Assembly (NCBI RefSeq): GCF_026151205.1
Contig: NC_087080.1
Span: 1,544,879 to 1,608,878 of the forward strand
Origin: Bolinopsis microptera
Taxonomy: Eukaryota > Ctenophora > Tentaculata > Lobata > Bolinopsidae
Direction of reading: 5' to 3'
DNA length: 64,000 nt
Every line of letters starts with the position of its first letter. Position 1 is the first letter of the stretch. Below are positions 1 through 11,601 of this stretch, piece by piece. Position numbers and translations under genes: made by a program. A model generated the notes under the pieces. The model saw only the letters and a program-made list of their open reading frames with translations. It was not told the DNA's origin and did not search any database.

Positions 1-245
1 TTCTACACTGTGTTTAAATTTAAAGTTACTTACAGGGCAGGAGTAACAACTAGTATATGGGGAGAGGGAGCGTAATAATGTAATTTCTACACTGTGTTTA
101 AATTTAAAGTAACTTGCAGGGCAGGAGTAACAACTAGATGGGGAGGGGGAGTGTAATAATTTAATTTCTACACTATGTTTGAATTTAAAGTGACTTACAG
201 GGCTGGAGTAACAACTAAATGGAGAGGGCGGTTCTAAAATGACTA
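1..245. repeat. ~80 bp interspersed/tandem repeat, three copies
   Basis: Three imperfect copies of a unit beginning TTCTACACTGTGTTTAAAT and including a GGGCAGGAGTAACAACTA block and a G-rich GGGGAGAGGGAG block. Two more copies lie at 1625-1770, so the repeat is dispersed as well as tandem. No coding potential seen. Confidence 0.8.
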
Positions 246-984
246 TCATGTGACCTACGTAAAAAGTGATAACTTATATGGAAAATAACTGATAGTGGTT
301 GTTTTAACTGAGAGGATTGCAATATTTTTAATCCAAATCCACCACATGAACATCTAGGCAGGCTGTGATTGGTTCAAGCACGTAACCAAACACCAAAATC
401 TGCTGCTGAGTCGGCTGAGATGTTTTAGGAAAATCTCTCAATTCTAGTCTTTTTTGAATTTGGGGGATCATTTTTCACATCCGTAATTTTTTTTTCAAAT
501 TTACACGTGAGTAGATCCAATTTTTTGAGTTAAGCTTTACCTCAACCTGACTGTGTATGTTGTATGTACAATCTCGCTCATTTCTTAAGCAGTGGTTCTG
601 ATAAATGCTCAAGGTCCTTAAAATGTTCAAAATACAACAGTTCAATTATTGGTTACTCAATACTGACAATAAAAACTATTGCGTGACCATAAGAATGATC
701 ATTTCCAGTATCAGTAAGTCAGTAAACTGCTGAACTCGTAAACAAATCCCTGTGTAACACCTTCCTTAAAGATTTCCCCTACACCAATCTAACATATTTA
801 TTAATTCTCTTTAGATCTATCAAATGATGGATATCCTGTAAACACCATCAGAGAGAGAGGTGAGATTACAAAGATCTTGGTAATGGTTACCATAGTAACC
901 ATCTACAGATGGTACCATGGTAACAGAGATCTTGTCAAGGTTCACAAAAGCAAGAGGAAGTTGCCGGTCGCCAGATGAACATTT
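246..984. other. No gene seen
   Basis: AT-rich sequence without a convincing open frame or splice-framed exon. A short cluster of GTTACCATGGTAAC-like words lies at 880-925, the same word that forms the 21 bp array near 22 kb. Confidence 0.5.
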
Positions 985-1110
985 TTTCAATATTGACGAC
1001 TACAACATTGACGGCTACATCATTGACTGCTACAACATTGACGGGCGACGGCTACAAAGCTACAACCTTGACGGCTACAATTACATTGACGGCTACATTG
1101 TCGGCTAGCT
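985..1110 (+). repeat. 15 bp minisatellite (GACGGCTACAACATT-like)
   Basis: About eight imperfect 15 bp units of the form TACAACATTGACGGC. Because 15 is divisible by three it leaves a short open frame (917-1108) repeating Y-N-I-D-G. That frame has no splice or start context and is treated as a by-product. Confidence 0.75.
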
Positions 1111-1624
1111 CCACGAGTACGCTGCTAGCCTGGTAGGACTTGTCACTCAATGCTGATTGGTGGGATATCGACACAATGTCGTCTAAAATAAATAAGTAAT
1201 CTAGCTTGGTAAAATGATGATTGATTAGCGTTATGCGGTAACTGGTATCATAATATGTCTGTCTGTCTCTCATTCTTAGTTACTTGAACCGTCGTCCTGA
1301 TCACTGACACATCCTTGTCATATAGCCACTTAACCCCTTAGGCCTGAAATCTGGCCCTTCACACCCAAAGTTGATATCTTACTCCCTCATTGCCTCAACC
1401 ATGGTGACCCATGAACCCTAACAGGACCAACTTTTATTTAAACATGTATCTTAACTTGCACCATTGATTAAGATAAGCTTGGTAGTGAATTTGTAAAAAC
1501 TAATGATTGATCTATGATGAATAAGTGGTTACTGTTTTCTAGTCTAAGAAATCAGTCTTAAGTTAGATGACTTCCGGCCCCCAAAGTTTAGGCTGGCCAA
1601 TGGCCTTATAAGTTTAGGCTGGCC
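1111..1624. other. No gene seen
   Basis: Unique-looking sequence without a credible coding region or RNA fold. Two copies of an AAGTTTAGGCTGGCCAATGG word lie about 30 bp apart near 1585-1630. Confidence 0.5.
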
Positions 1625-1770
1625 AATGGCGTGATAATGTAATTTTTACACTGTGCTCTAATTTAAAGTGCCTTACCTAGGGCAGGAGAAACTACTAAAT
1701 AGGGAGGGGGAGCGTAATAATGTAATTTCTACACTGTGTTTTAATTTAAAGTCACTTACCTCATAAGTCA
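1625..1770. repeat. Two further copies of the ~80 bp repeat
   Basis: The same TACACTGTG...AATTTAAAGT and GGGGAGGGGGAGCGTAATAATG blocks as at 1-245, about 1.4 kb away. Confidence 0.7.
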
Positions 1771-1785
1771 TATCCCCTATTCCCC

Positions 1786-2088
1786 TAATCACTAACCACT
1801 AACCACTAATTACTAACCACTAACCACTAACCACTAACCACTAACCACTAACCACTAACCACTAACCACTAACCACTAACCACTAACCACTAACCACTAA
1901 CCACTAACCACTAACCACTAACCACTAACCACTAACCACTAACCACTAACCACTAACCACTAACCACTAACCACTAACCACTAACCACTAACCACTAACC
2001 ACTAACCACTAACCACTAACCACTAACCACTAACCACTAACCACTAACCACTAACCACTAACCACTAACCACTAACCACTAACCACTA
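1786..2088. repeat. 7 bp satellite (CTAACCA)n
   Basis: About 43 near-perfect CTAACCA units, with slight variation only at the left edge. Not the canonical animal telomere repeat (TTAGGG). The word is close to the 10 bp ACCACTAGTA arrays at 33.6 kb and 23.6 kb. Confidence 0.95.
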
Positions 2089-2212
2089 GACCCCTTGAAG
2101 ACCAATCAGTTATTATACTTACTTACTTTACTTTACGTTGTTTAGCTGCAAGGCAGCAGGGTCATCAATAAAAACCAACTTTTTTCTTCTACTTCGGACG
2201 ACCATGGCTAGT

Positions 2213-2301
2213 GGCACAGGCGGGGATCGAACCCGCAACCTCGTGATTGAGCAGCATATCACGAGTAAGGCATTTCGATTAACGAACTGCGCCACTAAGC
2301 C
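2213..2301 (-). repeat. tRNA-derived SINE-like head
   Basis: On the minus strand an A-box-like TGGCGCAGTTC and a perfect B-box GGTTCGATCCC are correctly spaced. The ends GGCTTAG and CTGTGCC pair at six of seven positions including a G-U, and the T arm GCGGG/CCCGC is intact. The middle holds an over-long stem CTCGTGAT/ATCACGAG in place of a normal anticodon arm, so this is a tRNA-derived repeat or degenerate tRNA, not a working tRNA. Confidence 0.6.
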
Positions 2302-2423
2302 ACTCACCAGTGAGCAGTGACCCTTTAAGTAAACCAATCAGTGCCACGCCCTGACCTGTGATGACTAATGCTTACCACGACCTTGAAATGAATTGGTAAC
2401 TTAATACTTAACTAATAATTGAA

Positions 2424-2918
2424 GTGTTTGTGAGTGGGCGATGATAGTTTTCCAATCTGCTTCAAAACATGTCAGTCCCCTGACTCTCAGTTAATTGACC
2501 CCCGCCCCCTCGTCATCCAGTCACCTGACCTCCACTCTGCAACCAGTCCAACCAGTCATGTTGATCCCTGATTGGACGCTGTTGTGTCACGTGCTCTGGA
2601 ACAGACCAATCAGAGGCCAGATAATTGTCACGTGACCAGCGAGATCAGGAACAGGAGACGGAGGCGGAGTGCCGGCGTCCTGGGAACATGTTCGTCACCC
2701 AGTCCCGACAGAGTCGTTACCAGCATGTAGGGGACGGGTTGATTGAGGGTTGAGGCAGGGAGGGGTACCTCGGCACTGGGAACGTTCACCTCGTTAAGGG
2801 AGTTTATATAGGCTAAGTGAAAAGTTAGTCACTCAGTTTACTAATTCCATTGATTGGTTGCAGTTGCAATAACAGTTTTGATTCGATTTCACTCTTTGTT
2901 AACGATAAATCTTATTCG
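2424..2918 (+). promoter_or_regulatory. Promoter and 5' flank of SIX copy 1
   Basis: This is the conserved start of the ~2.9 kb unit. A TATA element TTTATATA is at 2803-2810, 116 bp before the ATG. Upstream are a divergent CCAAT pair (ATTGG 2571-2575, CCAAT about 2606-2610), two CACGTG E-boxes (2588-2593, 2629-2634) and a GC-rich CCCCCGCCCCCTCG block. All recur at the same offsets in the other four units, which supports function or very recent duplication. The transcription start is inferred to lie near the TCACTCAGT word about 25 bp past the TATA element. Confidence 0.65.
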
Positions 2919-4813
2919 ATGAACACTCTTATCTCCTTTGCTGAACCTCAGACCGGTGCTTGCTCTGAATACTACCAACCGTACGATCAAGCTCCCACAG
3001 TTATCCCACTCTACCCAGACTCTCACCCAGAATCCTACTACCCACATCAGTCCGACCATCTTGTCAATATTCCTGGATCTTACCCCAGTGGTTTTCAGGA
3101 CGTCGACAAATCCGGACTTTATTGTGGAGGATCTCCAGGAACTGTACCGTGCGAGAGTAGGTCCCCTCAGGATGGGCCATGTGGTGCTCGGTCTCCTCTA
3201 TCTGGACATTATAGCTCTCCTCAAACTAAAAACAGATCACCAAGTCAGATTGAGGCTTTTTCAGACGGTTCTCCGTTGATGAATCAGCGGTTCAAGGGAT
3301 CTCCGGAACAACTTGCATCAGTCCCACAATATCCGATTCGTGATTGCTCGGCTGAATATCAGATTCCAGTTAACCCTTCAACCCTCATGGTGAGTCTAGT
3401 TATTTAGCTTTTTCATGAGTCAGTATACATTTCCTGTACAACAACTTCTTTTAGGAAAACTTTGCTTAAATTTCCGAGCATTCCTATTTTAAAGTTATGC
3501 CGATATTATGATTTTAAACTTGTGTCACGTATCAAATTGCACCAACAGTAACAAAGTTATAATCCACTAATCGCTAAATTGTCCCAGCAGGGTTCCCAGA
3601 GCGTACTCACTCAATCAGTTTCTCAACCCTCCCTCTCCCTGCCCCAACACTACGACTATCCCTCTCCCCCGGACCTGTCCCCCTACCAACAAGTCTCCTC
3701 TGGTTACCCTGGTTACTCAGATTCCACCTTCCTGCCCCGGTTCACCCCCGCTCAGCAGCTTTCTCCTCCTGACGAGGTTTGTTAACGAGAACCAGTCTTA
3801 GATTTTACTTCTGCTTACATCCTACTTTTACTTGTTACTCGTCTCTTGGTACCTGTTCATGGTTCTAAAATACCAACCTGACATTAACGTGGGGTAGTTT
3901 TAACCTTACCGCACTTGTTAACAGTATATAAAATATAACGGTGCTTGTTACCGTTGCAACTAGCTGATCTCTAATAACAAACACTCAGGTCAACCAGAGA
4001 TCCCAGGTGTTCCAGACCAATTCTGACCTCCACAAGAACTGCATGGTAGCCCAGTTCCTAGCTACTTCCGGACAGTTTGGAAAGTTCTTCGAGTTCGTGA
4101 CGAGCAGCCAGTTCCGAGACCAGGACCACACCGGAGTACAGCAGCTCTGGCTTCACTGCCTCTACACTCAACGTATGTTATTTTCTCAAGTATATCTTTT
4201 ATTAATTAATATTAGCGTTTGTTTTTTTCTTATATTTTTCTTGGTTGTTTCCAGATCACTAAAAACTTGGAGGACTTTGCCGCTTCGACGCGCCGCGCAA
4301 ACTTGCATTCTTGCTTCGCATCGAAGATACGAATATCGTGACAAGATCTCCTGATCTCGTTGACATCGTCAATCAATAAAAAACAATTCATAGATAATAC
4401 TAAATTACTAACCCCAATCTCCACTAGACGCAGCCAGCAAGAAGACACCCCTGACAGCAGTTGATAGGCACAGACTAAGAAAGAGGTTCCCCTACCCCGC
4501 TAGCGTGTGGAATGGGGAGACCACCAGTTACAACCTGAAACAGTCCGCTAGAAGGCTGCTAGCTATAGCCTTCTCAGTGGACCAGTACCCGTCTAACGAG
4601 GAGAAGAAACATTTAGCAGACGTGTGTGAGATGGACTACCTGCAGATCTGTAACTGGTTCAAGAACAGACGGATGAGGGAGAAACGGCTGCAGAAGGAAG
4701 AGAGACGAGGATCAGGAAAGACCTCCCTCTCCTCCTCCTTTACCTCCCCAAGCTCCAGATCTATTACTGATGCTGTCACTGAGCTCTCCCAGCTACAAGA
4801 CCAAACTCTCTGA
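2919..4813 (+). CDS. SIX-family homeobox transcription factor, tandem copy 1
   Basis: Nuclear DNA-binding regulator of the sine oculis class. Exons are 2919-3389, 3591-3776, 3989-4172 and 4428-4813 (phases 0, 0, 1), giving 408 residues. Exons 1-2 (residues 1-219) are low-complexity, rich in S, P, Y, Q and G, as in activation regions. Exon 3 (220-280) matches the C-terminal part of the SIX domain (LHKN, QQLWLHCLY). Exon 4 continues it with AVDRHRLRKRFPYPASVW and the homeodomain (about 307-366) with the SIX-type core NWFKNRR. The N-terminal ~30-40 residues of a normal SIX domain, which help bind Eya, are not evident. The ATG at 2919 was chosen because upstream in-frame codons include no ATG and the TATA spacing fits. 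GEXTSY near the homeodomain start is nearest Six1/2, but subgroup is uncertain. Copy-specific: about 105 bp extra in intron 3 and a TSLSSSFTSPS tail variant. Confidence 0.85.
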
Positions 4814-5356
4814 TATGGGGTCCCTTGCTTTACTCGCCATGGTGGCGGGGGTTTTACCTAGCTTGCTAGTCTATTGCTCGCTCCTCTCTGTACAGGAAGG
4901 TTGAAAAGAGCGCCGCGCACAGGGACTGGTGTGCCAGGTAAGCGGGGGTTGTACGTTTCACTCCTTATCATGGAAGAAGTGAACTTTGTGGATGTAACGA
5001 TCTAGAGACGGGATCAGTGATTGAAAACATTTAGTTGTATAATGGTATAATGATGATAGGTGTTTCTGGAAACGGTGACCTTGGGTTTCTTATTGAAGGC
5101 ATAAGCTTTTTTACATAGTTATTTGTATATTTGTTGTATTTATTTGAATTTATATGTTATTAAGTTATTAACACTATTTGATTATTTATTAAAATACGCT
5201 TTTTCTTGTTCATTTACAATGATCATTCCTTTTCATTTATAAATGGTCATAAAATTTAATGATTGACACGAATTTATCCAGAACTCTCTAAAGAGTACAT
5301 TTTAAATGTAAATATCAAAACCCTGTTTGGGTAAAGCTTGGTTGATAATCGTTAAT
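4814..5356 (+). other. 3' flank of SIX copy 1 with exon-like 42 nt segment
   Basis: After the stop, 4896-4937 is bounded by a pyrimidine-rich CTCTCTGTACAG and by CCAG|GTAAGC, the look of a small internal exon. It is kept in all five copies (GAAGGTTG or GAAGCTTG at the start). It could be a spliced 3' UTR exon or an alternative C terminus. A weak ATTAAA poly(A)-like word occurs near 5188. The rest is AT-rich spacer up to the next unit. Confidence 0.4.
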
Positions 5357-5851
5357 GTGTTTGTGAGTGAGAGGTGATAGTTTTCCAATCTGCGTCAAAA
5401 CATGTCAGTCCCCTGACTCTCAGTTAATTTACCCCCGCCCCCTCGTCATCCAGTCACCTGACCTCCACTCTGCAACCAGTCCAACCAGTCATGTTGATCC
5501 CTGATTGGACGCTGTTGTGTCACGTGCTCTGGAACAGACCAATCAGAGGCCAGATAATTGTCACGTGACCAGCGAGATCAGGAACAGGAGACGGAGGCGG
5601 AGTGTCGGCGTCCTGGGAACATGTTCGTCACCCAGTCCCGACAGAGTCGTTACCAGCATGTAGGGGACGGGTTGATTGAGGGTTGAGGCAGGGAGGGGTA
5701 CCTCGGCACTGGGAACGTTCACCTCGTTAAGGGAGTTTATATAGGCTAAGTGAAAAGTTAGTCACTCAGTTTACTAATTCCATTGATTGGTTGCAGTTGC
5801 AATAACAGTTTTGATTCGATTTCACTCTTTGTTAACGATAAATCTTATTCG
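5357..5851 (+). promoter_or_regulatory. Promoter and 5' flank of SIX copy 2
   Basis: Near-identical to the copy 1 flank: TATA element at 5736-5743, 116 bp before the ATG at 5852, with both CCAAT boxes and both CACGTG boxes kept. Confidence 0.65.
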
Positions 5852-7649
5852 ATGAACACTCTTATCTCCTTTGCTGAACCTCAGACCGGTGCTTCCTCTG
5901 GATACTACCAACCGTACGATCAAGCTCCAACAGTTATCCCACTCTACCCAGACTCTCACCCAGAATCCTACTACCCTCATCAATCCGACCATCTCGTCAA
6001 TCTTCCTGGATCTTACCCCAGTGGTTTTCAGGACGTCGACAAATCCGGACTTTATTGTGGAGGATCTCCAGGAACTGTACCGTGCGAGAGTGGGTCCCCT
6101 CAGGATGGGCCATGTGGTGCTCGGTCTCCTCTATCTGGACATTATAGCTCTCCTCAAACTAAAAACGGATCACCAAGTCAAATTGAGGCTTTTTCAGACG
6201 GTTCTCCGTTGATGGATCAGCAGTTCAAGGGATCTCCTGAACAACTTGCATCAGTCCCACTATATCCGATTCGTGATTGCTTGGCTGGATATCAGATTCC
6301 AGTTAACCCTTCAACCCTCATGGTGAGTCTAGTTATTTAGCTTTTTCATGAGTCAGCATACATTTCATGTCAGCATACATTTCATGTACAACTTCTTTTA
6401 GGACAAATTTACTCAAATTTCAGAGTTTCCAATTTTAAAGAAATGCGGATATAGTGATTTTAAACTTGTGTCGCGTATCAAATTGCACCAACAGTAACAA
6501 AGTTATAATCCGCTAATCGCTGAATTGTCCCAGCAGGGTTCCCAGAGCGTACTCACTCCATCAGTTTCTCAACCCTCCCTCTCCCTGCACCAACACTACG
6601 ACTATCCCTCTCCCCCGGACCTGTCCCCCTACCAACAAGTCTCCTCTGGTTACCCTGGTTACTCAGATTCCACCTTCCTACCCCGGTTCACCCCCGCTCC
6701 GCAGCTTTCTCCTCCTGACGAGGTTTGTTAACAAGAACCAGTCTTAGATTTTACTTCTGCTTACATCCTACTTTTACTTGTTACTCGTCTCTTGGTACCT
6801 GTTCATGGTTCTAAAATACCAACCTGACATTAACGTGGGGTAGTTTTAACCTTACCACACTTGTTAACAGTATATAAAATATAACGGTGCTTGTTACCGT
6901 TGTAACTAGCTGATCTCTAATAACAAATACTCAGGTGAACCAGAGATCCGAGGTGTTCCAGACCAACTCTGACCTCCACAAGAACTGCATGGTAGCCCAG
7001 TTCCTAGCTACTTCCGGACAGTTTGGAAAGTTCTTCGAGTTCGTGTCGAGCAGCCAGTTCCGAGACCAGGACCACACCGGAGTACAGCAGCTCTGGCTTC
7101 ACTGCCTCTACACTCAACGTATGTTATTTTCTCAAGTATATCTTTTATTAATTAATATTAACGTTTGCTTTCTCTTATATTTTTCTAGGTTGTTTCCAGA
7201 TCACTAAAAAACAAGTAATAGATATTGATAATTTACTAAATTACTAACCCCAATCTCCACTAGACGCAGCCAGCAAGAAGACACCCCTGACAGCAGTTGA
7301 TAGGCACAGACTAAGAAAGAGGTTCCCCTACCCCGCTAGCGTGTGGAATGGGGAGACCACCAGTTACAACCTCAAACAGTCCGCTAGAAGGCTGCTAGCT
7401 ATAGCCTTCTCAGTGGACCAGTACCCCTCTAACGAGGAGAAGAAACATTTAGCAGACGTGTGTGAGATGGACTACCTGCAGATCTGTAACTGGTTCAAGA
7501 ACAGACGGATGAGGGAGAAACGGCTGCAGAAGGAAGAGAGACGAGGATCAGGAAAGACCTCCCCCTCCTCCTTCTCTACCTCCCCAAGCTCCAGATCTAT
7601 TACTGATGCTGTCACTGAGCTCTCCCAGCTACGAGACCAAACTCTCTGA
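5852..7649 (+). CDS. SIX-family homeobox transcription factor, tandem copy 2
   Basis: Exons 5852-6322, 6537-6722, 6935-7118 and 7264-7649 encode 408 residues with the same domain order as copy 1: S/P/Y-rich N terminus, shortened SIX domain, homeodomain with NWFKNRR. Splice donors are GTGAGT, GTTTGT and GTATGT. Differences from the other copies include GASSGYYQ in exon 1, EVFQ and FVSSSQF in exon 3, and LRDQTL at the C terminus. Intron 1 shares with copy 3 a small internal duplication of CAGCATACATTTCATG, so these two share a recent ancestor there. Open in every exon; nothing suggests a pseudogene. Confidence 0.85.
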
Positions 7650-8192
7650 TATGGGGTCCTTTGCTTTACTCGCCATGGTGGCGGGGGTTTTACTTAGTTT
7701 GCTAGTCTATTGCTCGCTCCTCTCTGTACAGGAAGCTTGAAAAGAGCGCCGCGCACAGGGACTGGTGTGCCAGGTAAGCGGTGGTTTTACGTTCCACTCC
7801 TGTTCATGGAAGAAGTGAACTTTGTGGATGTAACGAACTAGAGACGGGATCAGTGATTGAAAAAATTTAGTTGTATAATGGTATAATGATGATAGGTGTT
7901 TCTGGAAACGGTGACCTTGGGTTTCTTATTGAAGGCATAAGCTTTGTTACATAGTTATTTGTATATTTGGTGTATTTATTTGAATTTATATGTTATTAAG
8001 TTATTAACACTATTTGATTATTTATTAAAATACGCTTTTTCTTGTTCATTTACAATGATCATTCCTTTTCATTTATAAATGGTCATAAAATTTAATGATT
8101 GACACGAATTTATCCAGAACTCTCTAAAGAGTTCATTTTAAATGTCAATATCAAAACCCTGTTTGGGTAAAGCTTGGTTGATAATCGTTAAT

Positions 8193-8687
8193 GTGTTTGT
8201 GAGTGAGAGGTGATAGTTTTCCAATCAGTGTCAAAACATGTCAGTCCCCTGAATCTCACTTAATTGACCTCCGCCCCCTCGTCATCCAGTCACTTGACCT
8301 CCACTCTGCAACCAGTCCAACCAGTCACGTTGATCCCTGATTGGACGCTGTTGTGTCACGTGCTCTGGAACAGACCAATCAGAGGCCAGATAATTGTCAC
8401 GTGACCAGCGAGATCAGGAACAGGAGACGGAGGCGGAGTGCCGGCGTCCTGGGAACATGTTCGTCACCCAGTCCCGACAGAGTCGTTACCAGCATGTAGG
8501 GGACGGGTTGATTGAGGGTTGAGGCAGGGAGGGGTACCTCGGCACTGGGAACGTTCACCTCGTTAAGGGAGTTTATATAGGCTAAGTGAAAAGTTAGTCA
8601 CTCAGTTTACTAATTCCATTGATTGGTTGCAGTTGCAATAACAGTTTTGATTCGATTTCACTCTTTGTTAACGATAAATCTTATTCG
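8193..8687 (+). promoter_or_regulatory. Promoter and 5' flank of SIX copy 3
   Basis: TATA element at 8572-8579, with the same CCAAT and E-box arrangement as copies 1 and 2. A few substitutions (for example CAGTCACGTTGATC) are shared with copy 4. Confidence 0.65.
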
Positions 8688-10488
8688 ATGAACACTCTTA
8701 TCTCCTTTGCTGAACCTCAGACCGGTGCTTCCTCTGGATACTACCAACCGTACGATCAAGCTCCCACAGTTATCCCACTCTACCCAGACTCTCACCCAGA
8801 ATCTTACTACCCTGCACATCAGTCCGACCATCTCGTCAATATTCCTGGATCTTACCCCAGTGGTTTTCAGGACGTCGACAAATCCGGATTTTATTGCGGA
8901 GGATCTCCAGGAACTGTACCGTGCGAGAGTGGGTCCCCTCAGGATGGGCCATGTGGTGCTCGGTCACCTCTATCTGGACATTATAGCTCTCCTCAAACTA
9001 AAAACGGATCACCAAGTCAGATTGAGGCTTTTTCAGACGGTTCTCCGTTGATGGATCAGCGGTTCAAGGGATCTCCTGAACAACTTGCATCAGTCCCACT
9101 ATATCCGATTCGTGATTGCTTGGCTGAATATCAGATTCCAGTTAACCCTTCAACCCTCATGGTGAGTCTAGTTATTTAGCTTTTTCATGAGTCAGCATAC
9201 ATTTCATGTCAGCATACATTTCATGTACAACTTCTTTTAGGACAAATTTACTCAAATTTCAGAGTTTCCAATTTTAAAGTAATGCGGATATAGTGATTTT
9301 AAACTTGTGTCGCGTATCAAATTGCACCAACAGTAACAAAGTTATAATCCGCTAATCGCTGAATTGTCCCAGCAGGGTTCCCAGAGCATACTCACTCCAT
9401 CAGTTTCTCAACCCTCCCTCTCCCTGCCCCAACACTACGACTATCCCTCTCCCCCGGACCTGTCCCCCTACCAACAAGTCTCCTCTGCTTACCCTGGTTA
9501 CTCAGATTCCACCTTCCTGCCCCGGTTCACCCCCGCTCAGCAGCTTTCTCCTCCTGACGAGGTATGTTAACAAGAACCAGTCTTAGATTTTACTTCTGCT
9601 TACATCCTACTTTTACTTGTTACTCGTCTCTTGGTACTTGTTCATGGTTCTAAAATACCAACCCGATATTAACGTGGGTATATTTAACCTTACCACACTT
9701 GTTAACAGTATATAAAATATAACGGTGCTTGTTACCGTTGCAACTAGCTGATCTCTAATAACAAACACTTAGGTGAACCAGAGATCCCAGGTGTTCCAGA
9801 CCAACTCTGACCTCCACAAGAACTGCATGGTAGCCCAGTTCCTAGCTACTTCCGGACAGTTTGGAAAGTTCTTCGAGTTCGTGACGAGCAACCAGTTCCG
9901 AGACCAGGACCACACCGGAGTACAGCAGCTCTGGCTTCACTGCCTCTACACTCAACGTATGTTATTTTCTCAAGTATATCTTTTATTAATTAATATTAAC
10001 GTTTGTTTTCTTTTATATTTTTTCTTGGTTGTTTCCAGATCACTAACAAACAAGTAATAGATATTGCCGATTTACTAAATTACTAACCCCAATCTCCACT
10101 AGACGCAGCCAGCAAGAAGACACCCCTGACAGCAGTTGATAGGCACAGACTAAGAAAGAGGTTCCCCTACCCCGCTAGCGTGTGGAATGGGGAGACCACC
10201 AGTTACAACCTCAAACAGTCCGCTAGAAGGCTGCTAGCTATAGCCTTCTCAGTGGACCAGTACCCCTCTAACGAGGAGAAGAAACATTTAGCAGACGTGT
10301 GTGAGATGGACTACCTGCAGATCTGTAACTGGTTCAAGAACAGACGGATGAGGGAGAAACGGCTGCAGAAGGAAGAGAGACGAGGATCAGGAAAGACCTC
10401 CCCCTCCTCCTCCTCTACCTCCCCAAGCTCCAGATCTATTACTGATGCTGTCACTGAGCTCTCCCAGCTACAAGACCAAACTCTCTGA
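8688..10488 (+). CDS. SIX-family homeobox transcription factor, tandem copy 3
   Basis: Exons 8688-9161, 9376-9561, 9773-9956 and 10103-10488 encode 409 residues. Exon 1 has one extra codon (Ala in YYPAHQ), the only length change among the five proteins. The exon 2 donor is GTATGT where the other copies have the weaker GTTTGT, and the exon 3 acceptor is TTAG instead of TCAG. The exon 3 variant TSNQF is unique to this copy. Homeodomain and SIX remnant match the other copies. Its 3' half resembles copy 5 most closely in intron sequence, while its intron 1 resembles copy 2. Confidence 0.85.
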
Positions 10489-11106
10489 TATGGGGTCCCT
10501 TGCTTTACTCGCCATGGTGGCGGGGGTTTTACCTAGCTTGCTAGTCTATTGCTCGCTCCTCTCTGTACAGGAAGCTTGAAAAGAGCGCCGCGCAGAGGGA
10601 CTGGTGTGCCAGGTAAGCGAGGGTTTTATATTTCACTCCTGATCATGGAAGAAGTGAACTTTGCAGATGTAACGATCTAGAGACGGGATCAGTGATTGAA
10701 AACATTCGGATGTATAATGGTATAATATAACGGTGCTTGTTATTAGTTTGATTTGACCAAACTAATGCCTTTCATTGCTTTATAATGATGATAGCAGATA
10801 GGTGTTTCTGGAAACGGTGACCTTGGGTTTCTTATTGAAGGCATAAGCTTTTTTACATAGTTATTTGTATATTTGGTGTATTTATTTGAATTTATATGTT
10901 ATTAAGTTATTAACACTATTTGATTATTTATTAAAATAATCTTTTTCTTGTTCATTTACAATGATCATTCCTTTTTATTTACGATGGTCACAATTAATTC
11001 AATGAATTACACGAATTTAGAATTTATCTAGACCTCTCTAAAGAGTACATCTTAAATGTAAATATTAAAACCCTGTTTTGGTAAAGCTTGGTTGATAATC
11101 GTTAAT
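10489..11106 (+). other. 3' flank of SIX copy 3 with a private hairpin insertion
   Basis: Holds the conserved exon-like 42 nt segment and, at about 10717-10795, a roughly 70 bp insertion absent from the other copies. The insertion repeats the intron 2 phrase TATAACGGTGCTTGTTA and contains a 9 bp perfect inverted repeat ATTAGTTTG/CAAACTAAT with a short loop. Confidence 0.6.
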
Positions 11107-11601
11107 GTGTTTGTGAGTGAGAGGTGATAGTTTTCCAATCAACGTCAAAACATGTCAGTCCCCTGAATCTCAGTTAATTGACCCCCGCCCCCTCGTCATC
11201 CAGTCACTTGACCTCCACTCTGCAACCAGTCCAACCAGTCACGTTGATCCCTGATTGGACGCTGTTGTGTCACGTGCTCTGGAACAGACCAATCAGAGGC
11301 CAGATAAGCGTCACGTGACCAGCGATATCAGGAACAGGAGACGGAGGCGGAGTGCCGGCGTCCTGGGAACATGTTCGTCACCCAGTCCCGACAGAGTCGT
11401 TACCAGCATGTAGGGGACGGGTTGATTGAGGGTTGAGGCAGGGAGGGGTACCTCGGCACTGGGAACATTCACCTCGTTAAGGGAGTTTATATAGGCTTAG
11501 TGAAAAGTTAGTCACTCAGTTTACTAATTCCATTGATTGGTTGCAGTTGCAATAACAGTTTTGATTCGATTTCACTCTTTGTTAACGATAAATCTTATTC
11601 G
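11107..11601 (+). promoter_or_regulatory. Promoter and 5' flank of SIX copy 4
   Basis: TATA element at 11486-11493. The second E-box region reads AAGCGTCACGTG where the other copies have AATTGTCACGTG; the CACGTG core is kept. Confidence 0.65.

Noticed and set aside
1786-2088. Telomere or subtelomere signature
   Set aside because: The 7 bp CTAACCA unit differs from known animal telomere repeats and lies among ordinary dispersed satellites.
2850-2918. Upstream extension of SIX exon 1 (IGCSCNNSFDS...)
   Set aside because: No in-frame ATG before 2919; the apparent start is TTG. The segment is probably 5' untranslated, although a GGTTGCAG acceptor-like word sits there.
2938-3279. Overlapping 113-codon frame within SIX exon 1 (and its counterparts in each copy)
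   Set aside because: A +1 shadow of the real exon 1 frame; it lacks a splice-compatible continuation, and the real frame leads in phase to the homeodomain.
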